Source: Pseudomonas sp. H1h
Lineage (GTDB): Bacteria > Pseudomonadota > Gammaproteobacteria > Pseudomonadales > Pseudomonadaceae
Reading direction: 5' to 3'
Length of the DNA: 64,000 bases
NCBI RefSeq assembly: GCF_000633255.1
Contig: NZ_AYMJ01000020.1
Span: 62,001-126,000 of the forward strand
Shown one piece after another: positions 42,627 through 52,069 of the stretch (position 1 is its first letter; every line of letters starts with the position of its first letter). The position numbers and the translations under genes were made by a program. The notes under the pieces are model-generated. The model saw only the letters and a list, made by a program, of their open reading frames with translations. It was not told where the DNA came from and ran no database searches.

Positions 42627-43073
42627 GTGCGCCCGCAACGCGCCGGGGCGTCCCGCCTGCACCGCCAGAGCCAGACTCTGACCCGCGGTAGCTGGATCGC
42701 CCTGTTCGCCATGTTGATGATCTTCATCGGCCCCCTGATTTCTCAGTCGATGCCGATGGATCAGCACGCCTCGACTTCCATGCCAATGAGCATGGACATG
42801 TCGATGGACATGCCCGGCATGGACCATTCCGCGCACGGCGCACAACCGGCTGCCGAACACTGTCCGCCGCAATCCTCGCACCACGCCCTGTGGGAAAAGT
42901 GCGGTTATTGCAGCCTGCTGTTCAACTGCCCGGCGCTGACCGGTGGCGGCAGCTTCGCGACGTTCAGCATCGCTCACGTCAACACCTTCATCCCGTCCTC
43001 CCCGCGCCTGGGCCATGCCCGGCAAACCTTCTTCCCCGGCGCCCGCACCCGCGCTCCGCCCATCCTCGCGTAA
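42627..43073 (+). CDS. Second DUF2946 protein, Met/His-rich
   Basis: The 148-residue product uses GTG 42627 (start uncertain; a clear ribosome site is lacking). A hydrophobic segment near 22-40 is followed by a Met/His-rich stretch with repeated SMPM, MDMSMDMPGMDH elements, then EKCGYCSLLFNCPAL. The Met-rich motifs are typical of periplasmic Cu(I) binding. It lies between PCuAC and the copper receptor, so it likely works in the same pathway. Confidence 0.82.
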   Translation: MRPQRAGASRLHRQSQTLTRGSWIALFAMLMIFIGPLISQSMPMDQHASTSMPMSMDMSMDMPGMDHSAHGAQPAAEHCPPQSSHHALWEKCGYCSLLFNCPALTGGGSFATFSIAHVNTFIPSSPRLGHARQTFFPGARTRAPPILA

Positions 43074-43158
43074 ACACCGCACCTTTGATTGCACACGGTT
43101 GAGAAGACAGCTTCAGGCTGCCGGCCGTGTCGTTTACGACTGTTTGATGGAAATTGTC

Positions 43159-45279
43159 ATGTCCAGGTTTTCCGCTGTTCCACGCTTGAGCGCAGCTCAG
43201 GCGTCCTTCGCCTTGAACGAATCGCGCATTCGTTTCTCGCACGCTACCGCCGTCCTTTGCGGCGTCCTGCTGTCCCCGCTGGCGCTGGCTGATGACCACG
43301 CCGGGCACAACGAAGAACTCAGCCCGACGGTGATCACCGCAATCGCCCCCAGCTCGCCGCTGACCATCGTCACCAACCCCAAGGACCCGCGCCAGCCGGT
43401 ACCCGCCAGCGACGGCGGCGATTACCTGAAGACCATTCCGGGCTTTGCCCTGGTGCGCAATGGCGGTACCAACGGCGATCCGGTACTGCGCGGCATGTTC
43501 GGTTCGCGCCTGAATATCCTCACCAACGGCAGCATGCTGCTCGGTGCCTGCCCCGGCCGCATGGATGCACCGACCTCGTACATCTCGCCGGAAACCTACG
43601 ACAAACTCACGGTGATCAAAGGCCCGCAAACCGTGCTCTGGGGCCCGGGCGCGTCGGCCGGCACGGTGCTCTTCGACCGTGAACCGGAAAGCTTCGGCGA
43701 ACTCGGCACCCGGGTGAACGCGAGCGTGCTGGCCGGCTCCAACGGGCGCTTCGACAAAGTGGTTGATGCTGCCGCCGGCGGGCCGTTGGGCTACGTGCGG
43801 GTGATCGGCAACACCGCGCACTCCGACGACTATCGCGACGGCAACAACGACACCGTGCCGTCGCGCTACGACAAGTGGAACGGTGACATCGCCGTCGGCT
43901 GGACCCCGGACGCCGACACCCTGATCGAACTCACCGCCGGCAAAGGCGACGGCGAAGCGCGTTACGCCGGACGCGGCATGGACGGTTCGCAGTTCCTGCG
44001 TGAAAGCCTCGGACTGCGCTTCGAGAAATCCAACATCACTGACGTGCTGGAGAAACTCGAAGCGCAGGTCTACTACAACTACGCCGACCACGTGATGGAC
44101 AACTACACCCTGCGCACGCCGTCCGGCACCGGGATGATGGCCGGGCCGATGGCGTCCAACGTCGACCGCCGCACCCTCGGCGCGCGGATCAAGGCGACCT
44201 GGCGCTGGGCCGATATCCAGTTGATCACCGGCCTCGATGCGCAGACCAACGAACACCGCCAGCGCAGCGGCATGGGCATCGACACCTACAAGGATCAGCC
44301 GTACACCAAGGACGCCGATTTCCATAACTACGGCGTGTTCAGCGAAATGACCTGGTACGCCGCTGACCGTGATCGCCTGATTACCGGTGCCCGTGTCGAC
44401 CGCGCCTCGGCCAAGGATTACCGACAGAGCATTGGCTCCGGGATGATGAGCCGCCCGAACCCGACCGCCGACGACACCCGCGCCGACACCCTGCCCAGCG
44501 GCTTCGTGCGTTACGAGCATGACCTCGCTGACAGCCCAACCACGCTCTATGCCGGCCTCGGCCACGCGCAGCGCTTCCCGGATTACTGGGAGCTGTTTTC
44601 GCCCAAGTCAGGCCCGGCCGGTTCGGTGAACGCTTTCGATTCGATCAAACCGGAAAAGACCACCCAGTTCGACTTCGGCGTGAACTACAAGAGTGCCGAC
44701 CTTGAGGCCTGGGCCTCGGGCTACATCGGCGTGGTGCGCGACTACATCCTGTTCGACTACACGCCGACGATGATGGGCATGAGCACCTCCCGCGCACAAA
44801 ACATCGACGCACGGATCATGGGCGGCGAACTCGGCGCTGCGTACAAGCTCACCGACAACTGGAAAGCCGACGCGACCCTGGCCTATGCCTGGGGCAAAAA
44901 CAGCAGCGACGGCAAAGCCCTGCCGCAAATGCCGCCGCTGGATGCGCGTTTCGGCCTCACCTACAGCGAAGACAACTGGAGCGCCGGCGCGCTGTGGCGC
45001 GTGGTCGCGGCGCAAAACCGCATCGACCAGAACAAGGGCAACGTAGTCGGCAAGGACTACGACAAGAGCGGCGGCTTTGGCGTGTTCTCGCTCAACGGCG
45101 CCTACCGGATCAACAAGAACTGGAAGGTCAGCACCGGCGTCGACAACCTGTTCGGCAAGGCTTATGCCGAGCACCTGAACCTGGCGGGCAACGCCGGTTT
45201 CGGCTACCCGGCCAACGACCCGCAAGCGATCAATGAACCGGGGCGCACGCTCTGGACCAAGGTCGACATGAGTTTCTGA
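43159..45279 (+). CDS. TonB-dependent copper receptor (OprC-like)
   Basis: The 706-residue product from ATG 43159 (GGAAA just upstream; ATG 43147 also possible) has a long signal sequence ending around LALADDH. A plug domain follows with VLRGMFGSRLNILTNGSMLL and GACPGRMDAPTSYISPETYD, characteristic of the TonB copper receptor group (TIGR01778) that includes OprC. The barrel ends in a C-terminal aromatic residue (VDMSF), as expected for outer-membrane insertion. Methionine-rich loops such as GTGMMAGPM and PTMMGMS fit copper. It is transported substrate by family, not test. Confidence 0.93.
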   Translation: MSRFSAVPRLSAAQASFALNESRIRFSHATAVLCGVLLSPLALADDHAGHNEELSPTVITAIAPSSPLTIVTNPKDPRQPVPASDGGDYLKTIPGFALVRNGGTNGDPVLRGMFGSRLNILTNGSMLLGACPGRMDAPTSYISPETYDKLTVIKGPQTVLWGPGASAGTVLFDREPESFGELGTRVNASVLAGSNGRFDKVVDAAAGGPLGYVRVIGNTAHSDDYRDGNNDTVPSRYDKWNGDIAVGWTPDADTLIELTAGKGDGEARYAGRGMDGSQFLRESLGLRFEKSNITDVLEKLEAQVYYNYADHVMDNYTLRTPSGTGMMAGPMASNVDRRTLGARIKATWRWADIQLITGLDAQTNEHRQRSGMGIDTYKDQPYTKDADFHNYGVFSEMTWYAADRDRLITGARVDRASAKDYRQSIGSGMMSRPNPTADDTRADTLPSGFVRYEHDLADSPTTLYAGLGHAQRFPDYWELFSPKSGPAGSVNAFDSIKPEKTTQFDFGVNYKSADLEAWASGYIGVVRDYILFDYTPTMMGMSTSRAQNIDARIMGGELGAAYKLTDNWKADATLAYAWGKNSSDGKALPQMPPLDARFGLTYSEDNWSAGALWRVVAAQNRIDQNKGNVVGKDYDKSGGFGVFSLNGAYRINKNWKVSTGVDNLFGKAYAEHLNLAGNAGFGYPANDPQAINEPGRTLWTKVDMSF

Positions 45280-45300
45280 CAAAGAGGCACACCCTGCCTT

Positions 45301-45389
45301 TGCAGGAGCGGGCTTGCTCGCGAAGCGGTGTATCAGGCGCCAACAATGTTGAGCGTGCCGCCGTCTTCGCGAGCAAGCCCGCTCCCACA
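45301..45389. repeat. REPIN after the copper receptor gene
   Basis: Inverted REP pair with the GGAGCGGGCTTGCTCGCGAA variant at left and its complement ending CCCGCTCCCAC at right. Confidence 0.88.
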
Positions 45390-45455
45390 GGAGTGCAGCG
45401 GTGACGCTACCGATACAGAACAACTAAAAGATCCAAGCCAAGCGGAGCACACGTG

Positions 45456-46835
45456 ATGCAAAAGCCCAAAGCGAATTTCTACAACCTGGCCTGGCGTTGG
45501 CATTTTTACGCTGGGCTATTCGTCGCCCCTTTCATGGTGATGCTGGCCCTGACCGGCATCATCTACCTGTTCAAACCGCAACTCGATTCACTGATGTACA
45601 GCAGCTTGCTCAAAGTACCGGCCGGGCATCACACGGTGCCGGCCGATGACCTGCTGCAACGGGTGAAAAGCGCTTATCCACAGGGCCAGATCACCCAGTA
45701 CCTGCCGCCAGCGAATGCCGAACGCAGCGCGCAATTCGTGGTGAAAAACGAAGGTCACGAACTCAACGTGTTCATCGATCCGTACCACGGCGATATCCTC
45801 GGCGAGCAGGATGCCAGGCAGAACCTGCAGGCCATCGCCCGTGCGATTCACGGCGAACTGATGATCGGCACCGTCGGTGACCGCTTGATCGAACTCGCCG
45901 CCGGTTGGGGCGTAGTGCTGGTGGTGTCGGGGGTGTTTCTGTGGTGGCCGCGAGGTCAGTCCGCCGGGATTCTGTGGCCGCGACTGAACAGCCGCGGGCG
46001 CGTGCTATGGCGTGATCTGCATGCGGTCACCGGGTTCTGGGGCGCGGCGCTGCTGCTGGTGATGCTGCTCAGTGGCATGACCTGGACCGGGTTCTGGGGC
46101 AAGCAGTACGCCCAGGTGTGGAACGTGTTCCCGGCCGCCATGTGGAACAACGTGCCAACCTCCGACGTCGAGGCCGGCAGCCTCAACAATGCCGCGCGCC
46201 AGACCGTGCCGTGGGCGATGGAAAACACGCCGATGCCGATGTCCGGCGACCATGCCGAGCACATGGCCCACGGCGGCATGCAGCACGGCCCTGCCGCGCC
46301 CGCCATCAGCCTGCAAGCGGTGCAGGACATCGCAATTGAACGCAAGGTCGAGCCGGGCTACAGCATCACCCTGCCGACCACCGCCACCGGGGTGTTCACC
46401 ATCGCCGTATTCGCCGACGATCCGCGCAACGACGCCACCCTGCATGTCGATCAGTACACCGGCAAGGTCCTCGCCGATGTGCGTTTCGAGCAGTACGGCG
46501 CGGTGGCGCGGGCCACGGAAATCGGCGTAATGCTGCACGAAGGCAAGATGTTCGGCACCTTCAACCAGATCGTCGTGTTGCTGATCTGCCTGATGATTCT
46601 GCTCAGCGCCGTCAGCGGTGTGGTGATCTGGTGGAAGCGCCGCCCGCAGGGCAAGTTCGGCGTGCCGCCGCTACGTCATGACCTGCCGAAATGGAAAACC
46701 GGCGTGGCAATCATGCTGGTGCTGGCGGTGATTTTTCCGCTGGTGGGGGCTTCGCTGGTGGCGGTCTGGTTGCTGGATCGAGTGCTGTTGTCGCGTCTGG
46801 GGCGCCAACCTGAATCTGCCTCAACTTCATCATGA
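45456..46835 (+). CDS. PepSY domain-containing membrane protein (PiuB-like)
   Basis: The 459-residue product (ATG 45456; GTG 45453 also possible) has four or five membrane segments: near 18-40, 150-168, 190-210, 365-387 and 410-435. Periplasmic PepSY-type stretches lie between them. WRWHFYAGLFVAPFMVMLAL at the N-terminus and HAVTGFWGAALLLVMLLSGM are family landmarks with conserved histidines. The family is linked to iron-chelate reduction or uptake. A Met/His-rich loop (TPMPMSGDHAEHMAHGGMQH) suggests a copper role here, consistent with the neighbours. It ends just before a strong terminator. Confidence 0.9.
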   Translation: MQKPKANFYNLAWRWHFYAGLFVAPFMVMLALTGIIYLFKPQLDSLMYSSLLKVPAGHHTVPADDLLQRVKSAYPQGQITQYLPPANAERSAQFVVKNEGHELNVFIDPYHGDILGEQDARQNLQAIARAIHGELMIGTVGDRLIELAAGWGVVLVVSGVFLWWPRGQSAGILWPRLNSRGRVLWRDLHAVTGFWGAALLLVMLLSGMTWTGFWGKQYAQVWNVFPAAMWNNVPTSDVEAGSLNNAARQTVPWAMENTPMPMSGDHAEHMAHGGMQHGPAAPAISLQAVQDIAIERKVEPGYSITLPTTATGVFTIAVFADDPRNDATLHVDQYTGKVLADVRFEQYGAVARATEIGVMLHEGKMFGTFNQIVVLLICLMILLSAVSGVVIWWKRRPQGKFGVPPLRHDLPKWKTGVAIMLVLAVIFPLVGASLVAVWLLDRVLLSRLGRQPESASTSS

Positions 46836-46872
46836 AACAGGCGAGATGCGCATTTTAGACAGTTCTTTAAAC

Positions 46873-46900
46873 TGCCGGCTCTTATAAGCCGGCATTTTTT
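46873..46900 (+). terminator. Intrinsic terminator of the copper group
   Basis: TGCCGGCT and AGCCGGCA form a perfect 8-bp stem with a CTTATA loop and six T residues. Confidence 0.9.
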
Positions 46901-46932
46901 AGTGTTACTGTATAACCCATATTTGCCACTCT

Positions 46933-46963
46933 GCCCGCGGCCAAAAGCTGCGGGCTTTCTTTT
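46933..46963 (+). promoter_or_regulatory. Second hairpin just upstream of the siderophore receptor gene
   Basis: GCCCGCGGC and GCTGCGGGC form a 9-bp stem with one G-T pair and a 5-base loop, followed by TTTCTTTT, ending 22 bases before the receptor start. It resembles a terminator or attenuator in the leader of the following gene. A TATAAC hexamer lies between the two hairpins (about 46911-46916) and could be a -10 box. No Fur box was recognised. Confidence 0.6.
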
Positions 46964-46985
46964 GAAGAAGTGATTCACCACCCCG

Positions 46986-49109
46986 ATGAACAAGTACCTC
47001 TTGTCCAGCCTCTGCCTGTTCGCCCTGAACCACGCCAATGCCGACAGCCAACCGCTGACGCTGCCCACCGGCACCATCAGCGCACCGGCCATTGACGACG
47101 AAAGCGTCAGCCTGACCACGCCGACCACCGCCGGTTCACGCCTGAACCTCAGCGCCATGGAAACCCCGGCCAGCGTCGAAAGCCTCAGTGGCGAACAAGT
47201 GCGTGCCCGGGGCGATCGCAGCGTGCAGGACGCCGTGTCGCGCAGCACCGGCATCAGCCGCACCGGTACCCCAGGCGATGGCGGCACCTCGTTGCAGGCA
47301 CGCGGTTTTACCGGGCAGAGTTCGGTGATGCAGTTGTATGACGGCAACCGGATGTACACCGGCATGGGCACCGCGACCTTCCCGGTCGACACCTGGTCGG
47401 TGGAGCGCGTCGATGTGCTGCGCGGCCCGGCCTCGGTGCTGTACGGCGAAGGCGCGACCGGTGCGGTGGTCAACGTGATTGCGAAGAAACCGTTCAGCGG
47501 CGAAATCGAAAACCATCTGCGCGTCGGCTACGGCTCATATGATCGTCAGCAGCAGGCGTTCGACAGCGGTGGTTCGCTGACCGATACCCTGAGCTATCGC
47601 CTCAATCTCAATCGCCTGCGCAGCAACGGCTGGATCGATCGCGGCGACTCCTCCAGCGACTTCATCAGCGCCGCCGTGCGCTGGCAGGCTACCGATGATC
47701 TGGCTTTCACCCTCGCCCATGACTACGGGGACCAGCGGCCACAAAACTACTTCGGCACGCCACTGATCAACGGCCGGCTGCAAGACAGCCTGCGCAACAA
47801 GAACTACAACGTGCGCGACGACAAGCAGCACTACAACGACCAATGGACGCGCCTGACCACTGACTGGCAGATCAACGATGCGCTCAGCGCCAGCAACCAA
47901 CTGTATTACCTCAAGGCCCAACGCCGCTGGCAGAACGCCGAGAACTACAACTTCGACACCACCACTCAACAACTCAGTCGCAGCGGTTACTTCGGTATCG
48001 GCCACCAACAGGAGCAGGTCGGGGACCGCCAGACCTTCACCTTCAAGCACTCGCTGTTCGGCCTCGACAGCCAGACCGTGACCGGCGTCGATTACAACCG
48101 CATCCGCTTCCAGCTCAACAGCAACTCGCCGTTCAACGACGTGTTGCCGAACGGCCAGGCGCTGGACCTGTATCACCCGCAACCGGGCGACTTCGAAAGC
48201 GCCAACCCGTACCGTGATCAGTTCGACAGCACCACGAAACAGATGTCGCTGTTCGCCGAAAACCGCACGCAACTCAGCGAGCGTTGGTCGCTGGTAACCG
48301 GTGTACGCCGCGATTACGTGCACGTTGATCGCAACAATCTGGTGGACGGCAGCCAGAGCGACAAGACCCTGACCGGCAACAACTGGAAGGCCGGACTAGT
48401 ATTTGCGCTGACGCCCGAGACCTCGTTTTACGCTCAGGTCGCGACCAGCACTGACGGTATCGGCGGCCTGATATCCCTGAGCCCCAGCCAGCAGCAGTAC
48501 GACCTGTCGACCGCACGCCAGACCGAGATCGGCATGAAGCAGTTGTTCTGGGATCAGCGCGGCGAGTTCACCCTGGCGGCCTATCGCATCGTCAAAAAGA
48601 AGCTGCTGACGGACGATCCGGGCAACCCGACGCTCAAGCAGCAAGTCGGCCAGCAATCCACCAATGGCCTGGAAGCCAGCCTCGACCTGCAATTGCCCCA
48701 CGCCTGGCAACTGCAGGCCAACGCTGCAGTCGTCAAAGCCAAGTACGATGACTTCTCCGAAGTGGTGAATGGGCAAACCCTGTCGTATAACGGCAACCGC
48801 CCGGTGGACGTGCCACGGCGCACCGCCAATCTGTGGCTGAACAAAAAACTCAGCGATGACCTGAAGGCCGGTGCCGGCGTGCGTTACGTCGATGCGCGCT
48901 ACGCCGACATGGCCAACCGCAACGAGCTGCCGAGCTACACCGTGGTCGATGCCACGCTGTCGTGGCAAGCCTTGCGCAACACCACGCTGGGCCTGCAGGT
49001 GAACAATCTGTTTGACCGCCAATATGCGCAAAGCCAATACAATGAAGGCCAGCAATGGATTCTCGGCGAGCCGAGATCATTCTTCGTCACCGCGGATTAC
49101 ACCTTTTGA
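46986..49109 (+). CDS. TonB-dependent siderophore-type receptor
   Basis: The 707-residue outer-membrane receptor has a short signal peptide (1-20, ending NHANA). Its plug has siderophore-receptor landmarks: SVQDAVSRSTGISRTG, LQARGFTGQSSVMQLYDG and VERVDVLRGPASVLYGEG. The barrel ends with VTADYTF. There is no N-terminal signalling extension, so it is not a transducer such as FpvA with an anti-sigma partner. The ABC importer genes directly downstream suggest a complete uptake system for an iron chelate; the ligand cannot be read from sequence. Confidence 0.92.
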   Translation: MNKYLLSSLCLFALNHANADSQPLTLPTGTISAPAIDDESVSLTTPTTAGSRLNLSAMETPASVESLSGEQVRARGDRSVQDAVSRSTGISRTGTPGDGGTSLQARGFTGQSSVMQLYDGNRMYTGMGTATFPVDTWSVERVDVLRGPASVLYGEGATGAVVNVIAKKPFSGEIENHLRVGYGSYDRQQQAFDSGGSLTDTLSYRLNLNRLRSNGWIDRGDSSSDFISAAVRWQATDDLAFTLAHDYGDQRPQNYFGTPLINGRLQDSLRNKNYNVRDDKQHYNDQWTRLTTDWQINDALSASNQLYYLKAQRRWQNAENYNFDTTTQQLSRSGYFGIGHQQEQVGDRQTFTFKHSLFGLDSQTVTGVDYNRIRFQLNSNSPFNDVLPNGQALDLYHPQPGDFESANPYRDQFDSTTKQMSLFAENRTQLSERWSLVTGVRRDYVHVDRNNLVDGSQSDKTLTGNNWKAGLVFALTPETSFYAQVATSTDGIGGLISLSPSQQQYDLSTARQTEIGMKQLFWDQRGEFTLAAYRIVKKKLLTDDPGNPTLKQQVGQQSTNGLEASLDLQLPHAWQLQANAAVVKAKYDDFSEVVNGQTLSYNGNRPVDVPRRTANLWLNKKLSDDLKAGAGVRYVDARYADMANRNELPSYTVVDATLSWQALRNTTLGLQVNNLFDRQYAQSQYNEGQQWILGEPRSFFVTADYTF

Positions 49110-49121
49110 TGTACCGGCGCC

Positions 49122-49184
49122 TTCGCGAGCAGGCTCGCTCCCACATTGAATGCAATCCATTGTGGTAGCGGGCCTGCTCGCGAG
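49122..49184. repeat. REPIN between receptor and ABC ATPase genes
   Basis: Inverted REP pair in the opposite phase to most others here: TTCGCGAGCAGGCTCGCTCC then, after about 20 bases, TAGCGGGCCTGCTCGCGAG. Confidence 0.85.
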
Positions 49185-49222
49185 GGCGCCATCAGCAACA
49201 CCGAATATTTCAGAGTAGACGC

Positions 49223-50011
49223 ATGACCTCACTGACCCTCACCAACCTCGCCTGGACACCTCTGGGCCACGGCCACTGCCATCACCAGTTCCAGCTGCGT
49301 GACGCCTCGTTGCAGGTGGCTGCCGGTGAGTTTGTCGGTTTGATCGGCCCCAACGGCAGCGGCAAGACCAGCCTGTTGCGCTGCGCCTATCGCTTCAGCC
49401 AGCCGGAAAACGGTGAGGTCAGACTCGATCACCACAATGTGTGGAAACAGTCCTCGCGCTGGTGTGCACAACGCATCGCCGTGGTCCTGCAGGAATTCCC
49501 CGATGCCTTCGGCCTGACCGTCGAGGAGGTCGTCGCCATGGGCCGCACACCGCACAAAGGCCTGTTCGATGGCGATACGCTGGAAGACCGGAATCTTGCG
49601 ACTCAGGCGCTCAAATCGGTCGGCCTCGACGGCTTCGAAGACCACGCTTTCGCCACGCTTTCCGGTGGTGAAAAACAGCGCGTGATCCTCGCCCGCGCCC
49701 TGACCCAGCAGCCGCAACTGCTGATCCTCGACGAGCCGACCAACCACCTCGACCCGCGCTATCAGCTCGAACTGCTGCAACTGGTCAAGCGCCTGCAGAT
49801 CGGCACACTCGCCAGCATCCACGACCTGAACCTGGCCGCCGCCTTCTGTGACCGTCTGTACGTGATCAATCACGGGCGCATCGTCGCCAGCGGCACGCCG
49901 CAAGAAGTCCTCACCGTCGAACTGCTGCGCGAGGTGTTCGGCGTCGAAGCGCTGATCGATTCCCATCCCCTCCACGGCTACCCGCGAATCACCTGGATAA
50001 CCCGACCATGA
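49223..50011 (+). CDS. Fe-chelate ABC transporter ATP-binding protein (FecE-like)
   Basis: The 262-residue ATPase carries Walker A GPNGSGKTSLLR, signature LSGGEKQRVILARAL, Walker B LLILDEPTNHLD and the H-loop in SIHDLNLA. The closest general family is FecE/FhuC/BtuD, which power import of iron chelates, haem or cobalamin. It overlaps the binding-protein gene by 4 bases. Confidence 0.94.
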   Translation: MTSLTLTNLAWTPLGHGHCHHQFQLRDASLQVAAGEFVGLIGPNGSGKTSLLRCAYRFSQPENGEVRLDHHNVWKQSSRWCAQRIAVVLQEFPDAFGLTVEEVVAMGRTPHKGLFDGDTLEDRNLATQALKSVGLDGFEDHAFATLSGGEKQRVILARALTQQPQLLILDEPTNHLDPRYQLELLQLVKRLQIGTLASIHDLNLAAAFCDRLYVINHGRIVASGTPQEVLTVELLREVFGVEALIDSHPLHGYPRITWITRP

Positions 50012-50955
50012 CTGTGCGTTCCCTGCTTTGCGTCGCTCTTTTGTTGTGCAGTGCTCAAGCCCTGGCCGAGGCCACGAAGTACCCGCTGACCGTTCACAGC
50101 TGCAACCGCGAAGTGACCTTCAAGCAAGCGCCAGGGCATGCGGTCAGCCACGACATCAACATGACCCAGATGATGCTCGCGCTCGGCCTCAAATCGCGCA
50201 TGGCCGGGTACAGCGGTGTCAGTGGCTGGAAGTCGGTGACGCCCGAGATGCAGTCGCTGCTCGACGGTTTGCCGGAGCTGGCCGCGAAGTACCCGTCGGT
50301 GGAAACCCTGCTCAACGCCAACGTCGATTTTTTCTTCGCCGGCTGGGATTACGGCATGCGTGTCGGGGGCGATCTCACTCCGCAGACCCTGCAACCGCTG
50401 GGCATCAACGTCTATGAGCTGACCGAATCCTGCGCCTTCGTGATGAAGCGCCCGGCGGCGACACTGGAGGACACCTACAACGACCTGCGCAACCTCGGCA
50501 AAATCTTCGACGTGCAGGATCGCGCCAACGCCCTGATCGCCGACATGCAGCAGCAGGTCGCCGAGATCCGCAAAGACCTGCCCGCCAGCCAGCCGCGCGT
50601 GTTCCTCTACGACAGCGGCGAAGACCGCGCCATGACCTCCGGCCGACTGGGCATGCCGCAGGCGCTGATCGATGCCGCAGGCGGGCGCAACATTCTCGAT
50701 GACGTCGAGGCGAGCTGGACCCGGGTCAACTGGGAGACCGTGGTCGAACGCAATCCGCAGGTGATCGTGATCGTCGACTACAGCGAAATCACCGCCGAGC
50801 AGAAGATCGAATTCCTGCTGAAGAACCCGGCGCTGCAGTCGGTGGACGCGATCAAGAACCAGCGCTTCATCGTCATCCCTTACGTGCAGGCCACGCCGGG
50901 GATCGATAACGTGCTGGCGGTGGAAACCCTGGCCAAGGGGTTCCACGGCGAATGA
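50008..50955 (+). CDS. Periplasmic binding protein of the Fe-chelate ABC transporter
   Basis: The 315-residue product has a signal peptide (1-21, ending AQALAEA) and the two-lobed class III binding-protein fold (TroA/FecB type). Recognisable segments include HAVSHDINMTQMMLALGLKS near the N-terminus and VVERNPQVIVIVDYSEITAE near the C-terminus. It would carry the chelate from the receptor to the permease. The start codon overlaps the ATPase stop (ATGA) and its stop overlaps the permease start (ATGA). Confidence 0.92.
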   Translation: MTVRSLLCVALLLCSAQALAEATKYPLTVHSCNREVTFKQAPGHAVSHDINMTQMMLALGLKSRMAGYSGVSGWKSVTPEMQSLLDGLPELAAKYPSVETLLNANVDFFFAGWDYGMRVGGDLTPQTLQPLGINVYELTESCAFVMKRPAATLEDTYNDLRNLGKIFDVQDRANALIADMQQQVAEIRKDLPASQPRVFLYDSGEDRAMTSGRLGMPQALIDAAGGRNILDDVEASWTRVNWETVVERNPQVIVIVDYSEITAEQKIEFLLKNPALQSVDAIKNQRFIVIPYVQATPGIDNVLAVETLAKGFHGE

Positions 50956-51962
50956 TCGACCGTCGCTACGCCCTGTTGCTGATCGCCCTCGGCGCCGTGT
51001 TGCTGGTGTCGTGCGTGGTCTCGCTTGGCTTCGGTCCCGCCCGGGTGCCGGTGGAGGTGGTGTGGCGGATTCTGCTGCACAAGGCCTTCGGTCTCGGCGA
51101 CGAGAGCTGGAGCGCCGGACAGGAACACATCGTCTGGCTGATCCGTGTGCCGAGAATGTTGCTTGGGGCGCTGGTGGGTGCCGGTCTGGCGTTGATCGGC
51201 GCGGTGCTGCAAGCGGTGACGCGCAATCCACTGGCAGATCCGCACCTGCTCGGCGTCACCTCCGGCGCAACGTTGGGCGCCGTGATCGTGGTGTTGCACA
51301 TCGGTGAAATCGTCGGCCTGCTGACCTTGCCGATTGCTGCGTTCATCGGTGCATTGCTGAGCATGTTTCTGGTGCTGGGCATTGCCAATCGTCAAGGCCG
51401 GCTCGACAGCGACCGGTTGCTGCTGTGCGGTGTGGCGGTGTCGTTCGTGATGATGGCGATCGCCAACCTGCTGCTGTTCATGGGCGACCACCGCGCCAGC
51501 TCGGCGGTGATGTTCTGGATGCTCGGCGGTCTTGGCCTGGCGCGCTGGGAATTGCTGGCGGTGCCGGCCCTGAGCGTGCTGCTCGGTCTCGGTTTGCTGT
51601 TGGGCATGGCCCGACCGCTGAACGCACTGATGGCCGGCGAGCAGACCGCCGTGACCCTCGGCCTGAACGCCCGGTCGGTGCGTTTGCGGGTGTTTGTGAT
51701 CGCCTCGCTGATGACCGGTGTGCTGGTGTCGATCAGCGGCTCGATCGGTTTTGTCGGGCTGATGGTGCCGCACATTGCCCGGCGTCTGGTCGGCGCCGAA
51801 CATCGCCGCCTGCTGCCGGCCTGTGTGTTGCTCGGCAGCCTGTTTCTGGTCTGGGTCGATGTCGCCGCCCGGACCCTGATCGCGCCGGAAGACCTGCCCA
51901 TCGGCGTCGCCACCGCGGCCATCGGCGGCGTCTTCTTCATCGGCCTCATGCGCCGCCGCTAA
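50952..51962 (+). CDS. FecCD-family ABC transporter permease
   Basis: The 336-residue integral membrane protein has about nine or ten hydrophobic helices and the FecCD/BtuC landmarks IRVPRMLLGALVGAGLALIG, QAVTRNPLADPHLLGVTSGA and GSIGFVGLMVPHIARRLVGA. It forms the membrane channel with the ATPase at 49223-50011. A single permease gene implies a homodimer. Whether the load is a ferric siderophore or another chelate is open. Confidence 0.95.
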   Translation: MIDRRYALLLIALGAVLLVSCVVSLGFGPARVPVEVVWRILLHKAFGLGDESWSAGQEHIVWLIRVPRMLLGALVGAGLALIGAVLQAVTRNPLADPHLLGVTSGATLGAVIVVLHIGEIVGLLTLPIAAFIGALLSMFLVLGIANRQGRLDSDRLLLCGVAVSFVMMAIANLLLFMGDHRASSAVMFWMLGGLGLARWELLAVPALSVLLGLGLLLGMARPLNALMAGEQTAVTLGLNARSVRLRVFVIASLMTGVLVSISGSIGFVGLMVPHIARRLVGAEHRRLLPACVLLGSLFLVWVDVAARTLIAPEDLPIGVATAAIGGVFFIGLMRRR

Positions 51963-51978
51963 TCCAACACAGAACAAC

Positions 51979-52069
51979 GTGGGAGCGAGCCTGCTCGCGA
52001 ATGTGGAGTGTCAGTCAACAGCATTGCTGAATGACACACCGTATTCGCGAGCAGGCTCGCTCCCACAGT
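51979..52069. repeat. REPIN between the Fe importer and the urea transporter
   Basis: Inverted REP pair GTGGGAGCGAGCCTGCTCGC ... complement ending GCTCGCTCCCAC; the spacer contains TGTCAGTCA...TGACACACC as in the purH-purD copy. Confidence 0.9.
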
